Shown piece by piece: positions 1-9,726 of a DNA stretch of 64,000 nt (its first letter is position 1; each line of letters begins with the position of its first letter). This DNA is from Prevotellaceae bacterium UBA2744 (GTDB lineage: Bacteria; Bacteroidota; Bacteroidia; Bacteroidales; Bacteroidaceae): NCBI GenBank assembly GCA_002353575.1, contig DEJQ01000007.1, positions 11,969 to 75,968 of the forward strand, given 5' to 3'. Made by a program: the position numbers and the translations under genes. A model generated the notes under the pieces. The model saw only the letters and a list, made by a program, of their open reading frames with translations, ran no database searches and was not told the DNA's origin.

Positions 1-24
1 TTGGGCTTATCGGTTATATGAATA

Positions 25-49
25 GTAAGTTTAAGTATAGCAAACTTAC
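25..49. terminator. AT-rich inverted repeat after the FKBP gene
   Basis: GTAAGTTT (25-32) pairs with AAACTTAC (42-49) around a 9-base loop, just beyond the stop of the FKBP lipoprotein gene. There is no clear T-run on the minus strand, so it is at best a weak terminator. Confidence 0.3.
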
Positions 50-58
50 CTTAATACA

Positions 59-685
59 TTAACGCCAAGTTTTATTTTCCCCTCTTTCGTAAACCTTGAC
101 GAGTTGCACATCGAATACGAGTGCAGAGTAATCAGGTATGGATGAGTTGGTACTGGTAGCACCATACCCCATGCTCCAAGGGATAACCATGTGAACGATG
201 TCGCCCTCTACCATTTCCTGCAGTGCCTGACAGAATCCAGGCACATTCTCCTTTACAGCCAAAAGCGTAGGAACAGATGTCCGTTCGTCAATCGCATATA
301 TCGACTTTTCTGTAAAACTCTGTCCGAACATACGACCATCAGGATAGCTCTTGGACGGAATGAGGCGGCCACGGTAGAATACACGTACCGAATCTGAAAA
401 AAGAGGAGTCTTAGAACCAGTTCCCTTTATCAGATTCTGAATATACACATACACATTATTGTCATTCGGGTGTGCATCGGCATATTCTTTTGTAACATGA
501 TATACGAGTGTACGATGCCAATTGTCCTTGCCTTCCTTAGCAAGACGGGCAATAGAGTCAACGTATGCCTGATTACGTGCCTGCCAGTTGTCGTATTCAC
601 CAGCCTCTGATTCATCCTTAGAACATGAGAACATGAAGCATGAAAGCAGACAACTGATTAGAGCTATAAGTGAGAGTCTTGACAT
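59..685 (-). CDS. FKBP-type peptidyl-prolyl cis-trans isomerase, lipoprotein
   Basis: The 208-residue product starts with a hydrophobic signal ending in a lipobox-like FMFSC with the lipidation cysteine at residue 21, followed by an acidic linker, so it should be anchored in a membrane facing the periplasm. Residues about 85-200 match an FKBP domain: a GRLIP segment, a GFCQALQEMVEGD segment and the terminal strand ending in FDVQLVKV are typical. FKBPs catalyse proline isomerisation and assist folding of exported proteins. The gene starts 10 bp after the stop of the glycyl-tRNA synthetase gene, on the same strand, so the two are probably co-transcribed. Catalytic activity is inferred from family membership. 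Family call is good; the specific client is unknown. Confidence 0.85.
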   Translation of the reverse strand: MSRLSLIALISCLLSCFMFSCSKDESEAGEYDNWQARNQAYVDSIARLAKEGKDNWHRTLVYHVTKEYADAHPNDNNVYVYIQNLIKGTGSKTPLFSDSVRVFYRGRLIPSKSYPDGRMFGQSFTEKSIYAIDERTSVPTLLAVKENVPGFCQALQEMVEGDIVHMVIPWSMGYGATSTNSSIPDYSALVFDVQLVKVYERGENKTWR

Positions 686-695
686 AGTAGCCGGT

Positions 696-2249
696 TTATT
701 TCAAATTCTTCAGGAGACTTGGGATGCTTACCTGATCTTCGATGATGCCACGCAAGTCGCTGATAGCAACACGCTTCTGCTCCATTGTATCGCGGTAACG
801 GAGAGTAACTGTATTGTCTTCCAGTGTCTGGTTGTCAACAGTTACACAGAATGGAGTACCGATGGCATCCTGACGGCGGTAGCGCTTACCAATCTGATCC
901 TTCTCCTCGTACTTGCAGTTGAAGTGGAACTTGAGTTCGTCGATGATTTCGCGTGCTTTCTCTGGCAGACCGTCCTTCTTAGTGAGTGGGAAGACCGCCA
1001 ACTTGATAGGAGCAAGTGCTGCCGGCAGACGCAATACGGTACGCGTATCGCCACCCTCGAGCTGTTCTTCGCAGTAGCTGTGGCAGATGACAGAGAGGAA
1101 CATACGGTCAACACCGATACTTGTTTCAATAACGTATGGAGTGTATGATGTGTTCTCTTCCGGATCGAAATACTCAATCTTCTTGCCGGAATACTTGGCA
1201 TGCTGAGAGAGGTCGAAGTTGGTACGGGAGTGAATACCCTCCACTTCCTTGAATCCGAACGGCATCTTGAACTCTATATCGGTTGCTGCATTAGCATAGT
1301 GAGCCAACTTATCATGATCGTGGAAACGGTAGTTCTCAGCACCGAATCCGAGAGCCTGATGCCATGCCATACGACGCTTCTTCCACTCATCGAACCACTG
1401 AAGTTCGGTACCCGGCTTAACAAAGAACTGCATCTCCATCTGTTCAAATTCACGCATACGGAAGATGAACTGGCGTGCCACGATTTCATTACGGAATGCC
1501 TTGCCTATCTGTGCAATACCGAATGGGATTTTCATACGACCGGTTTTCTGCACGTTCAGGTAGTTTACGAAGATACCCTGAGCTGTCTCGGGACGCAGGT
1601 AGATAGTGCTTGCTCCTTCAGCTGCCGCACCCATCTCTGTCTTGAACATAAGGTTGAACTGACGTACGTCGGTCCAGTTGCGAGTACCAGAAATAGGACA
1701 AGCTATCCCTTCATCGATGATAATCTGGCGCATACCCTCGAGGTCGATACCACCGGGAGCATTCATCACATCCTGATAACGCTTGTGAAGGGCATCGCGT
1801 TTAGCTGTCTCCTCAAGAACACGAGGAGAAGTAGCACGATACTGAGCCTCATCGAAAGCATCGCCGAAACGCTTACGCGCCTTCGCCACTTCCTTCTCGA
1901 TTTTTTCGTCGTATTTTGCAATCTGCTCCTCTATCAGGACATCTGCACGATAACGCTTCTTTGAGTCGCGGTTGTCGATCAGAGGGTCGTTGAAGGCATC
2001 TACGTGCCCGCTGGCCTTCCATATAGTCGGGTGCATAAAAATTGCAGAGTCTATACCCACGATATTCTCATGCAGAAGTACCATATACTGCCACCAGTAC
2101 TGTTTGATGTTGTTCTTCAACTCAACACCGTTCTGTCCATAATCATAAACTGCTCCGAGACCATCATATATCTCGGAAGACGGGAATACAAAGCCGTATT
2201 CCTTACAGTGGCTTACCACTTTCTTGAAAATATCCTCCTGTTGTGCCAT
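696..2249 (-). CDS. glyQS: Glycyl-tRNA synthetase, single-chain class II
   Basis: The 517-residue protein is the usual length of the single-subunit (alpha2-type) GlyRS of Bacteroidetes. It charges tRNA-Gly with glycine in the cytoplasm. The N-terminal EYGFVFPSSEIYDGL segment, the RPETAQGIF motif of the class II core, and the C-terminal anticodon-binding domain (from about residue 410, APIKLAVFPL onwards) are all visible. Motif 2-like FRNEIVARQFIFRMREFEQ is present. The start at 2249 has a Bacteroidetes -7 box (TACCTTTG on the minus strand, 2294-2301) about 45 bp upstream. The FKBP lipoprotein gene follows after 10 bp. The protein looks complete. Confidence 0.97.
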   Translation of the reverse strand: MAQQEDIFKKVVSHCKEYGFVFPSSEIYDGLGAVYDYGQNGVELKNNIKQYWWQYMVLLHENIVGIDSAIFMHPTIWKASGHVDAFNDPLIDNRDSKKRYRADVLIEEQIAKYDEKIEKEVAKARKRFGDAFDEAQYRATSPRVLEETAKRDALHKRYQDVMNAPGGIDLEGMRQIIIDEGIACPISGTRNWTDVRQFNLMFKTEMGAAAEGASTIYLRPETAQGIFVNYLNVQKTGRMKIPFGIAQIGKAFRNEIVARQFIFRMREFEQMEMQFFVKPGTELQWFDEWKKRRMAWHQALGFGAENYRFHDHDKLAHYANAATDIEFKMPFGFKEVEGIHSRTNFDLSQHAKYSGKKIEYFDPEENTSYTPYVIETSIGVDRMFLSVICHSYCEEQLEGGDTRTVLRLPAALAPIKLAVFPLTKKDGLPEKAREIIDELKFHFNCKYEEKDQIGKRYRRQDAIGTPFCVTVDNQTLEDNTVTLRYRDTMEQKRVAISDLRGIIEDQVSIPSLLKNLK

Positions 2250-2289
2250 TGATTATATATATTCTTTTTAGATTGACTACGTAAAAATC

Positions 2290-2335
2290 AGCACAAAGGT
2301 AAAACTTTTATAACGAAAAACTCTTACCTTTGGTG
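2290..2335. promoter_or_regulatory. Divergent promoter region between glyQS and the M20 deacylase gene
   Basis: Two exact TACCTTTG (-7) boxes face away from each other: minus strand at 2294-2301 for glyQS and plus strand at 2325-2332 for the deacylase. Neither has a clear TTTG at -33, so the assignment rests on the -7 boxes and position. Confidence 0.55.
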
Positions 2336-2358
2336 CTAAATTTTATGAATAGCACAAA

Positions 2359-3426
2359 ATGGAGTACAGTAAAAGGACTTTAGAGGCTGTAGAACTGCTC
2401 AAACAACTTATCTCAACGCCGAGCATAAGCAGAGACGAAAGCAAGGCTGCTGACATTATGGAGGGATATATGAAGTCGAAGGGACTCACCACTCACCGTC
2501 ATGGTAATAACGTGTGGAGTCAGTCATCCCTCTTTGACGCTAATCTGCCCACCATTCTGCTGAATGCACACATAGATACAGTAAAACCTGCAAATGGGTG
2601 GCAGCACGACCCATTCATGCCTACTGTGGATGAAGACCTGCTCTATGGCTTAGGAGCTAACGACTGTGGCGGCGGACTCGCATCTCTTCTGCAGGTATTC
2701 CTGGCATTTGAAAGTGAGCTACCCCATAAGGATTTCAACCTCATATATCTGGCATCATGTGAGGAGGAGGTAAGCGGCAAGAACGGCATTGAGAGTGTAT
2801 TGCCTACGCTGCCACCTGTTTCATTTGCCATCGTAGGTGAGCCAACCGGCATGCAACCCGCCATTGCAGAAAAAGGATTGATGGTGATTGATGCAACGGC
2901 CCACGGGAAGGCTGGTCATGCAGCCCGCAACGAAGGCGACAACGCTATCTATCATGCCATGCGGGACGTGCAGTGGCTCAGTCAATGGCAATTCCCCAAA
3001 CAGAGTGAATTGTTAGGACCTGTGAAGCAGACTGTAACCATCATCAATGCAGGCACACAGCACAACGTAATTCCGGCTGAATGTACTTTCACCATAGACG
3101 TGCGCAGTAACGAATTCTACTCAAACGAAGAGATATTCGAGTATTTCCAGAAGAATCTGACGTCAGAACTCAAGGCAAGAAGTTTCCGCCTGAGTTCATC
3201 TCATATATCTCCCGTCCATCCCTTTGTCATTAGATGCATTAAGAACGGCCTGAAACCATTCGGCAGCCCGACACTGAGCGATCAGGCTCTGATGCATTTC
3301 CCATCTTTGAAACTGGGCCCTGGAGAATCTGCCCGTTCACATACTGCCGATGAATTCATAAAAATAAACGAGATAGAAGGAGCTATAGCCCTCTATCTCG
3401 ATCTGTTAACTGATTTCAAACTATAA
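2359..3426 (+). CDS. argE: M20 family metallohydrolase, acetylornithine/succinylornithine deacetylase-like
   Basis: The 355-residue protein has the M20/ArgE-DapE signatures in order: metal-binding LNAHIDTVKP near residue 75, the bridging aspartate in GLGANDCGGG near 105, the catalytic glutamates in ASCEEEVSGKNG near 135, and VGEPTGM near 160. A dimerisation lid follows (AHGKAGHAARNEGDNA). Family members remove an acyl group from an amino acid, most often N-acetyl- or N-succinyl-ornithine in arginine biosynthesis; Bacteroidales use the succinylated route. No other arginine gene is nearby, so the substrate is inferred from similarity and could instead be another acylated amino acid or dipeptide. 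It is the only plus-strand gene of the first 18 kb and ends 1 bp before the stop of the convergent C10 protease gene. Confidence 0.8.
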   Translation: MEYSKRTLEAVELLKQLISTPSISRDESKAADIMEGYMKSKGLTTHRHGNNVWSQSSLFDANLPTILLNAHIDTVKPANGWQHDPFMPTVDEDLLYGLGANDCGGGLASLLQVFLAFESELPHKDFNLIYLASCEEEVSGKNGIESVLPTLPPVSFAIVGEPTGMQPAIAEKGLMVIDATAHGKAGHAARNEGDNAIYHAMRDVQWLSQWQFPKQSELLGPVKQTVTIINAGTQHNVIPAECTFTIDVRSNEFYSNEEIFEYFQKNLTSELKARSFRLSSSHISPVHPFVIRCIKNGLKPFGSPTLSDQALMHFPSLKLGPGESARSHTADEFIKINEIEGAIALYLDLLTDFKL

Positions 3427-3427
3427 G

Positions 3428-5188
3428 TTAGCGAAATACGTATTTCTTTCCGTTGCGGATATATATACCCTTACCAGGTTGTGTGACACGCACACCGGTA
3501 AGGGTGTAGTACGCATCATCGCCTGCTGCAGGCTGCATGGCATCATCAGATGATATTTCTATATTTTCTATACCTGTAGATACCGGATCGTCAGCTACGA
3601 CTGTCACCTTCCCGTTGGGAGCACTCGATGAGACCGTAACGGTCCAACTCTCAGGATTTCCATACTTTGAGTGTATCGGATAGACGGTGCCATCAGAGTC
3701 CTGCATAACCATGCGCATAGTGTATTTGCCTGCAGTCATTGAACGGGGAAATACCGGGGAAGGAATATCATTCCCAATGTATAAATAGCCAGGATTTAAG
3801 ACTGCATTTATATGAGAAAGCTTCATCTCTCCATTGGAGTCATATACAGCTATGCCTATTGAACCTTCAAAAAGGAAATCGGAAACAAACAATGTGTCAA
3901 CATGTAATGTCAAATAACTCCCCTTGGAAATTGCAGAACTTTTCACAGTCCCTGACAGGTAATATACAGACGGGCCGAAACCAAAATCCTCCTCAGCAGG
4001 CTGAACACCTAATACTACATCCTGATTATATATAAAATTGCCCAAAGACGCATTGGGTTGAAGGGCTGAAAGAGCATAATATCCATTATTAGCACCTGCC
4101 CACCCCCAATTAATATGCAACATACCTCTTGAAGCATCATATCCATCTAAGATGAACGCATGACCACCTCCCTTGATACTTTCTGCTCCCATAAGAACGG
4201 GTCTGCCTTCAGATATATCATCGAGAATCTCTTTGAGAAATTCCTCAGTACCCAATACATCCCTATTCCGAAGTTTGGCGTATTTGTTATACCCGAAATA
4301 AACTGCCAGAGCCTTAGGTATAATATCATCATAAGTACCCGACTCCCCCGTGTTATCCACATTCCATTTCATATCGGTAGCCACTCCCAGATGATAGCAC
4401 AGCTTTGCTATTTCATTGGCCTGACTTTGAGTATATAATCCCGTATGATATTTGCCATTGTCGTCATAATATGCACCATACTCGCTTGAAATATTATCCC
4501 AATTATACGTTTGTTCGCTGAAATTGACAGATACATTGTCGTAGTTTTTGTTTTTGTAGGTACCACCTTGTCCTCTGGCTGGATATTTCCAGTAATTCAT
4601 AATCTGAGCCATAGACAATGCCACACATCCTATCGCAGGTTTGCCATGAAAAATGGAATATGTACCCGAATATGACACAGGCAGCTGGGCATTAAATGGA
4701 TAGTTTTGCTGCCAATGAGTTTTTATCAGTGGTTCAATACTATTATAGCCGGAAGTCAGAAGATTTTGCCTGACATCAACCTCTGTGATACCATTCGCAT
4801 CGTAGTACTCCTTAGCTGCCTGCATCTCAGCTGAAAGTGAAGACAGGAGATATTCCAATCCATCGGGAACAGTCTCACTCGACAAGCTACCTGTAGTGCT
4901 ATAGCCAAGAACGTCACGGAAACGGTCGTCGCCACTTACTATGACATATCCCTCTCCGTTGGATATGTTCAGGACATAGTAATCAGATGATGGGGCATCA
5001 AGTCCTTTTACTTCGTTCTGCCCATCTGCCAAGGCAACGACGAAATCGTCATCTTCGCATGCTGTAAATCCCTCTACCTGCTTAGTAAACGCTGCAGCAA
5101 CAGACTTGGCATCGCGCAGTGTGCGCGATGACGAGAATGCTGCAAGAGCGACCAAACTCACAGATATGAGCAGGAATAGTCGTTTCAA
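3428..5188 (-). CDS. C10 family cysteine protease (streptopain-like), exported
   Basis: The 586-residue protein carries a signal peptide (residues 1-19), a Spi-like propeptide (about 20-150) and a C10 peptidase domain. The catalytic cysteine is C188 in AIGCVALSMAQ and the histidine H343 in GGHAFILDGYD; the INWGWAG segment supplies the conserved tryptophan. The family includes streptococcal SpeB and Prevotella interpain A, secreted proteases autoactivated by propeptide removal. After a beta-rich region, the last 40 residues (YYTLTGVRV ending in GIYIRNGKKYVFR) look like the C-terminal sorting tail of Bacteroidetes secreted proteins, suggesting type IX secretion. It lies 19 bp after the purA stop, on the same strand, so may be read through from that transcript. 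Confidence 0.92.
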   Translation of the reverse strand: MKRLFLLISVSLVALAAFSSSRTLRDAKSVAAAFTKQVEGFTACEDDDFVVALADGQNEVKGLDAPSSDYYVLNISNGEGYVIVSGDDRFRDVLGYSTTGSLSSETVPDGLEYLLSSLSAEMQAAKEYYDANGITEVDVRQNLLTSGYNSIEPLIKTHWQQNYPFNAQLPVSYSGTYSIFHGKPAIGCVALSMAQIMNYWKYPARGQGGTYKNKNYDNVSVNFSEQTYNWDNISSEYGAYYDDNGKYHTGLYTQSQANEIAKLCYHLGVATDMKWNVDNTGESGTYDDIIPKALAVYFGYNKYAKLRNRDVLGTEEFLKEILDDISEGRPVLMGAESIKGGGHAFILDGYDASRGMLHINWGWAGANNGYYALSALQPNASLGNFIYNQDVVLGVQPAEEDFGFGPSVYYLSGTVKSSAISKGSYLTLHVDTLFVSDFLFEGSIGIAVYDSNGEMKLSHINAVLNPGYLYIGNDIPSPVFPRSMTAGKYTMRMVMQDSDGTVYPIHSKYGNPESWTVTVSSSAPNGKVTVVADDPVSTGIENIEISSDDAMQPAAGDDAYYTLTGVRVTQPGKGIYIRNGKKYVFR

Positions 5189-5207
5189 CGTTATGAATGA
5201 CGAAGGA

Positions 5208-6479
5208 TTAGTTACGTTCGATTGTCTGTTCGCGGTCTGGACCGACGCTTACAATAGTGATAGGAGTTTCGAGTTCCTTCTCGAGGAATGCTATATAATC
5301 GCTGAATGCCTTAGGGAACTGAGACTCACTTGTTATCGTAGTCAGATCAGTCTTCCATCCTGGCATTTCCTCGTAAACAGGAGTGACAGTGCCGTCGCTG
5401 ATATCGTACGGGAAGTCGCGAGTGACGGTTCCGTCAGCCAACTTATAAGCAATACAAGCCTTGATTGTTTCGAATCCGTCGAGTACGTCACTCTTCATCA
5501 TTATCAGTTTTGTTACACCACTGACCATGATAGCATAACGAAGTGCGACGAGGTCAATCCAACCGCAACGGCGTTCGCGTCCTGTAACGGCACCATATTC
5601 GTGACCGATATTACGGATGGTCGCTCCGGTTTCATCGAACAATTCTGTAGGGAATGGACCAGCACCTACTCGTGTGCAGTAAGCCTTGATGATACCGAAT
5701 ACATCGCCAATCTTATTAGGACCTATGCCGAGACCGATACATGCACCGGCACAGATAGTGTTTGATGAAGTGACGAATGGGTAAGAACCGAAATCGATGT
5801 CGAGCATAGTACCCTGGGCACCTTCACAGAGAACGCTCTTGCCTGCCTTCAGCAGTTTGTTGATTTCGTGTTCGCTGTCAACGAGTGGGAACTGTTTCAG
5901 ATACTCAATGCCTTCCATCCACTTTTTCTCTACCTCTGTGATGTCATAATCGGTATAGTTCAATGACTTGAGGATGCGTTCGTGACGAGCCTTATGCTCT
6001 GCATATTTCTGTTCGAAATTGCAAAGGATATCGCCGACACGGAGTCCGTTGCGGCTTGTCTTGTCACTATATGTAGGGCCAATGCCCTTTCCTGTAGTAC
6101 CTACCTTATTCTTTCCTTTTGCAGCCTCGTATGCTGCATCGAGCAGACGGTGAGTAGGCATGATAAGGTGTGCCTTCTTAGAGATGTGAAGACGTCCGTG
6201 GAGTGAGTGTCCGCTTTTCTCCAGGTCCTTTGCCTCGTCCATGAAGAGGTCTGGAGCCAGAACCACTCCGTTACCTATTATATTTACTTTGTCACCCTGG
6301 AATATACCAGAAGGTATCGAACGGAGTACATATTTCTGTCCTTCAAATTCCAATGTATGTCCTGCATTCGGACCGCCCTGGAATCGTGCTACTACATCGT
6401 AGCGTGGAGTTAAAACATCTACTACCTTTCCCTTGCCTTCGTCTCCCCACTGGAGACCTAAAAGTACATCAACTTTCAT
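5208..6479 (-). CDS. purA: Adenylosuccinate synthetase
   Basis: This 423-residue cytoplasmic enzyme joins IMP and aspartate using GTP, the first step from IMP to AMP. The N-terminal P-loop-like GLQWGDEGKGKVVD, the NAGHT segment (GGPNAGHTLEF), TTGKGIGP, and the GTP-specificity region near the C-terminus (VSVGPDREQT) identify it securely. Length matches the family. The start codon is 9 bp downstream of the stop of the Fur-family gene, so both are most likely expressed from the promoter at 7063-7094. Confidence 0.97.
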   Translation of the reverse strand: MKVDVLLGLQWGDEGKGKVVDVLTPRYDVVARFQGGPNAGHTLEFEGQKYVLRSIPSGIFQGDKVNIIGNGVVLAPDLFMDEAKDLEKSGHSLHGRLHISKKAHLIMPTHRLLDAAYEAAKGKNKVGTTGKGIGPTYSDKTSRNGLRVGDILCNFEQKYAEHKARHERILKSLNYTDYDITEVEKKWMEGIEYLKQFPLVDSEHEINKLLKAGKSVLCEGAQGTMLDIDFGSYPFVTSSNTICAGACIGLGIGPNKIGDVFGIIKAYCTRVGAGPFPTELFDETGATIRNIGHEYGAVTGRERRCGWIDLVALRYAIMVSGVTKLIMMKSDVLDGFETIKACIAYKLADGTVTRDFPYDISDGTVTPVYEEMPGWKTDLTTITSESQFPKAFSDYIAFLEKELETPITIVSVGPDREQTIERN

Positions 6480-6488
6480 TTGTCCTAT

Positions 6489-7040
6489 TTAATTATTTTC
6501 ATTATTAATCCATTCTGCAGCCTCGTTCAATTCGGCATCAATACGGGCAAAGCGTTTCTCCTCGCGTGTCATCTTTGCTTCCTTCTCCTTCTCCATTTTC
6601 TTCTTCAGACGATACAAGCGCGCCCCACACACATCACACAAGCCATAAATATATAATGAACTGCGCAGTTTTTTGAAACGAGGAGTACGGCATTCAGCTA
6701 CTAATTCAGTGATTTTATTACTCTTCAGATTCCATATTCTGCCACATCCCTTACAGATGTAATGATGGTGAGGTTCTACTTCATAGGCATTCTCATAGAG
6801 AGTCCTGCCATTTATCTGATGGCTATACACCAGACCGGCTTCATCAAACAGGCTTAGTGTACTAAACACCGTTGCTCTGCTTATAGGATACCTCTCGGGC
6901 ATCATTGCACATATCTCGTCTGCACTATGATGACCATTCATTGCCAACACCACATCAAGGACTATGTTTCGCTCAGGAGTTTTACGTTTCCCCTGTTCCT
7001 CAATGTAGCTGTCAAGAATATCTTTTGCAGACTTTACCAT
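6489..7040 (-). CDS. Fur-family transcriptional regulator
   Basis: The 183-residue protein has the Fur fold: an N-terminal winged helix (residues about 15-85, with HHSADEICAMM and the recognition segment ISRATVFSTLSLFDEAGLV) and a dimerisation/metal domain with EPHHHYICKGCGRIW and YGLCDVCGARL, whose two CxxC pairs would bind structural zinc. Such regulators repress genes in response to iron, zinc, manganese or peroxide; the metal cannot be decided from sequence. The C-terminus has an unusual basic/acidic coiled tail rich in K and E (residues about 145-183). It has its own promoter and precedes purA by 9 bp. Confidence 0.9.
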   Translation of the reverse strand: MVKSAKDILDSYIEEQGKRKTPERNIVLDVVLAMNGHHSADEICAMMPERYPISRATVFSTLSLFDEAGLVYSHQINGRTLYENAYEVEPHHHYICKGCGRIWNLKSNKITELVAECRTPRFKKLRSSLYIYGLCDVCGARLYRLKKKMEKEKEAKMTREEKRFARIDAELNEAAEWINNENN

Positions 7041-7062
7041 AATGCTATTTAGTAACGCGGCG

Positions 7063-7094
7063 CAAAATTATGCCTTTTTGCTTGTTAGAACAAA
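7063..7094 (-). promoter_or_regulatory. Promoter of the Fur-family/purA transcript
   Basis: Minus-strand TTTG (7091-7094), 20-bp spacer, TAATTTTG (7063-7070), a good match to the Bacteroidetes sigma consensus. It overlaps the 3' end of the AlkD-like gene and lies about 23 bp upstream of the Fur-family start. Confidence 0.65.
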
Positions 7095-7678
7095 TAATCA
7101 GCTATTTTTTTAGCTTTGTTCATATTATCATCAGACTGGCTGGCGAATATCTGTAATGTCTTTACTGCAGCCTTACTCAGATTGTTCTCACCTGCAGTGA
7201 CGTCACATGTCAGATGGTCAAGCAATTCCTCTGCCGATCTATCATTCATTTCGCCTTTCCTCAGCACATGACACATTGTAAAGTAGCCCGTAATCTGAAG
7301 CATCAGATTGTCTGCCGATATCCATTCAAATGCCTTACGACTGGCATAGGGAAGCCGTCGCATGAGGTTGAGCGCAAAGATTTGCGCCATTTCAACAGTA
7401 CGTATCTCCGAAACCCAAATATCACACAGGTCCTCTTCAAAGTCCTGCGTCGGCATCAGTATGGTAGCAAGAATCCTGCATTCCCGCACGCTCTCATGCC
7501 ATAGGGCTTGAGCCAACTGTCGTTCAGAGGGAAACTCGCGGGCTATCTGCTGTATTCGCGGCAGTTCTATACCGAAGTTAACTCGATAGTCATCTGTCTG
7601 TCGCATTGCAGCAGATGCAACACCATTCATGTTGGCACGCAGTTCCTTCTTTATTTCAGTGATTAACCCGTTATTCAT
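7085..7678 (-). CDS. DNA alkylation repair (AlkD-like) HEAT-repeat protein
   Basis: The 197-residue protein resembles the AlkC/AlkD family of HEAT-repeat DNA glycosylases. The visible features are an N-terminal helix, the GIELPRIQQIAREF segment, alternating helices with WHESVRECRILATILM, and RLPYASRKAFEWISADNLMLQITGY. AlkD removes N3- and N7-alkylated bases by holding the helix without flipping the base. It is somewhat shorter than typical AlkD (about 220-240 residues), and I cannot confirm catalytic residues, so a non-enzymatic HEAT protein is possible. The start overlaps the end of the dipeptidyl peptidase III gene by 8 bp, implying translational coupling. Confidence 0.7.
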   Translation of the reverse strand: MNNGLITEIKKELRANMNGVASAAMRQTDDYRVNFGIELPRIQQIAREFPSERQLAQALWHESVRECRILATILMPTQDFEEDLCDIWVSEIRTVEMAQIFALNLMRRLPYASRKAFEWISADNLMLQITGYFTMCHVLRKGEMNDRSAEELLDHLTCDVTAGENNLSKAAVKTLQIFASQSDDNMNKAKKIADYLF

Positions 7679-9716
7679 TTACCAGTGGCAGAGCCGAATA
7701 GAGTGTTGAGTAGCGCAGCATCTGTTCTGCATAACCTTCCGAATAGGACACCTTCACATCGGTTATCTTGCCGTCCTTATCTCTCTCAGCCGTGAACTTA
7801 GGATTGATGAATCCCTTGTATGGGGCTATGTTGAGTTTTGCGTAGCGTTCAAGTATTTCCTTATGGAGCGTGGGATCGACCTTCACTCCATACTCCTCTA
7901 CCAATGCCTGGGCTCCCTTATAGTCTCCGGTTGACTTTATGCGCTGTATCTCTGAGAGCAGTTTGCCAAAGAGGACACGCAGTTTCTGGTAGTCATTAAT
8001 CCGCAGATAGGTCTTTCCATTCACCTTCAGCAGCTCACACACATTGTCAGCCTTTCCATGTTCGAATGCCCAGTGAGCGATAAGGGCACGGTTGCGCATA
8101 TGAGCCTCTTCAAGATTCTTACCAGGTTGTACTCTGACCAGTTGAGTCATCAGACCATTCTGCATCTGAGCGTAATATCCAGCCTTATATGCCTCAGTAC
8201 TTGGAGTGAGCCCCAGTTCGACGAGTTTGGGATCCGGAAGGTAATACAGGGCAAAGAGGTCGGCACGGGCCTCTTCTATCGTACTTCCGTATGCTTTCAA
8301 GGAATCAGGATCGACACCGTCTAGCAGTTTTCCCGAACCATGCCCCAGACACTCGTGGAGGTCGGTATGCAACTCATCGCATACATCTGCGTATTTTTCA
8401 AGCAGATCTTTGTCACTATCGGAAAGCACGAACTCGTCTCTCATTCCATTGCCCTTGGCTGCCTGGTTGTATGCATTAGTGATATTACCGATAGTTACAG
8501 ACTTCGAACCATGTTCTCTTCTAATCCAGTTGGAGTTTGGAAGATTGATGCCGATAGCTGTGGAAGGATAGAGGTCGCCAGCCAAAATAGCTGCGTTGAT
8601 GACTTTTGCACTTACACCCTTCACCTTTTCTTTCTTAAATGCTTTATCTACAGGGCTATGGTCTTCAAACCACTGAGCATTACGACTCAGTGTCTCCGTA
8701 CGTTTGGTTGCCACGAGATCCTTGAAATTCACGAGACTCTCCCATGAGCATTTCAGTCCGAGCGGATCACCGTAACACTCGATGAAACCATTTACAAAGT
8801 CAACGACCGGTTCGGTATTCTCTGCCCATGCAATGCTATAATCATCGAAAGTCTTCAAATCACCGGTCCTGTAATATTTCACCAGGAGATCAATCACCTC
8901 CTTCTGTTTATCATCTTCTGCATAATCACGTGCGAGCAGCAGGTTGTCAACGATGTGTTTTATGACATCGCCATAAAGTCCGTTTTCTGTCCATTTCTTC
9001 TCGTATATCTTGCCGGATGCATCTTTTACCAATCGGGAGTTCATACCATACATAACAGGACGCAGGGCATCACCTTCAGCCTTCTGCTTCTCATAGAAAG
9101 CCTCAGCTTCACCCTGAGTGACTCCTTCATAATAGTTCGAAGCCGATGTCTTGATAAGGTCAACACCCTCAGCCAGATTGATTCGTTTCTGTAGGATATT
9201 GGGATTGAAGATGACATCGCATACCTCTTGCAGCAATGCATCCAAACCGCCCGGTACGTCCTTGAAAGAGTCTGCACAAGCATGCACTCTACGCATGAAC
9301 CAAGCTGAAGAGAAGCCTGGAACGAACTTATCGCAGGCATAATGGTGGTGAATTCCGTTGCTGAACCACACTCTTTTCAGGTATGTCACAAATGCATTGT
9401 ATTCATCCTTATCACTCTCGTTACCTGTACGCACACGACTCTCTGCCTTATATACTTCCTCGAGAACCCGACGCACGCGCAGGTTATACCTGCAATTCTG
9501 GTCCCACAAGATGTCACGTCCCCACAGAGCTGCTTCCTGCAAATAATAGATAAAAGTCTTCTGCTTCAGGCTCAACTGCTCAAAGCCTTCGACCTTATAT
9601 CTCAACATCTGCAGATCGGCAAAGCGTTCATCTGCATATTTAAAACCATCCGCTGCAGCTTCAACTGTAGCACCTGTCATCATCGCTGTAATTATCATAA
9701 CTTTTATATCGAACAT
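7671..9716 (-). CDS. Dipeptidyl peptidase III (M49 zinc metallopeptidase)
   Basis: The 681-residue enzyme carries the M49 zinc signature HECLGH (H454, H459) followed by GSGK, and the second motif EEARAD near residue 481 that supplies the third zinc ligand. DPP III removes dipeptides from the N-terminus of short peptides. A short hydrophobic start (MFDIKVMIITAMM) resembles a weak signal peptide, so location may be periplasmic or cytoplasmic. The gene starts 10 bp after the TonB-receptor stop and overlaps the next gene by 8 bp. It therefore forms the distal part of the long operon that begins at 18.4 kb. Peptide breakdown fits a peptide-utilising lifestyle, but a link to the signalling genes upstream is only positional. 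Confidence 0.93.
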   Translation of the reverse strand: MFDIKVMIITAMMTGATVEAAADGFKYADERFADLQMLRYKVEGFEQLSLKQKTFIYYLQEAALWGRDILWDQNCRYNLRVRRVLEEVYKAESRVRTGNESDKDEYNAFVTYLKRVWFSNGIHHHYACDKFVPGFSSAWFMRRVHACADSFKDVPGGLDALLQEVCDVIFNPNILQKRINLAEGVDLIKTSASNYYEGVTQGEAEAFYEKQKAEGDALRPVMYGMNSRLVKDASGKIYEKKWTENGLYGDVIKHIVDNLLLARDYAEDDKQKEVIDLLVKYYRTGDLKTFDDYSIAWAENTEPVVDFVNGFIECYGDPLGLKCSWESLVNFKDLVATKRTETLSRNAQWFEDHSPVDKAFKKEKVKGVSAKVINAAILAGDLYPSTAIGINLPNSNWIRREHGSKSVTIGNITNAYNQAAKGNGMRDEFVLSDSDKDLLEKYADVCDELHTDLHECLGHGSGKLLDGVDPDSLKAYGSTIEEARADLFALYYLPDPKLVELGLTPSTEAYKAGYYAQMQNGLMTQLVRVQPGKNLEEAHMRNRALIAHWAFEHGKADNVCELLKVNGKTYLRINDYQKLRVLFGKLLSEIQRIKSTGDYKGAQALVEEYGVKVDPTLHKEILERYAKLNIAPYKGFINPKFTAERDKDGKITDVKVSYSEGYAEQMLRYSTLYSALPLVNE

Positions 9717-9726
9717 AATGTATTTA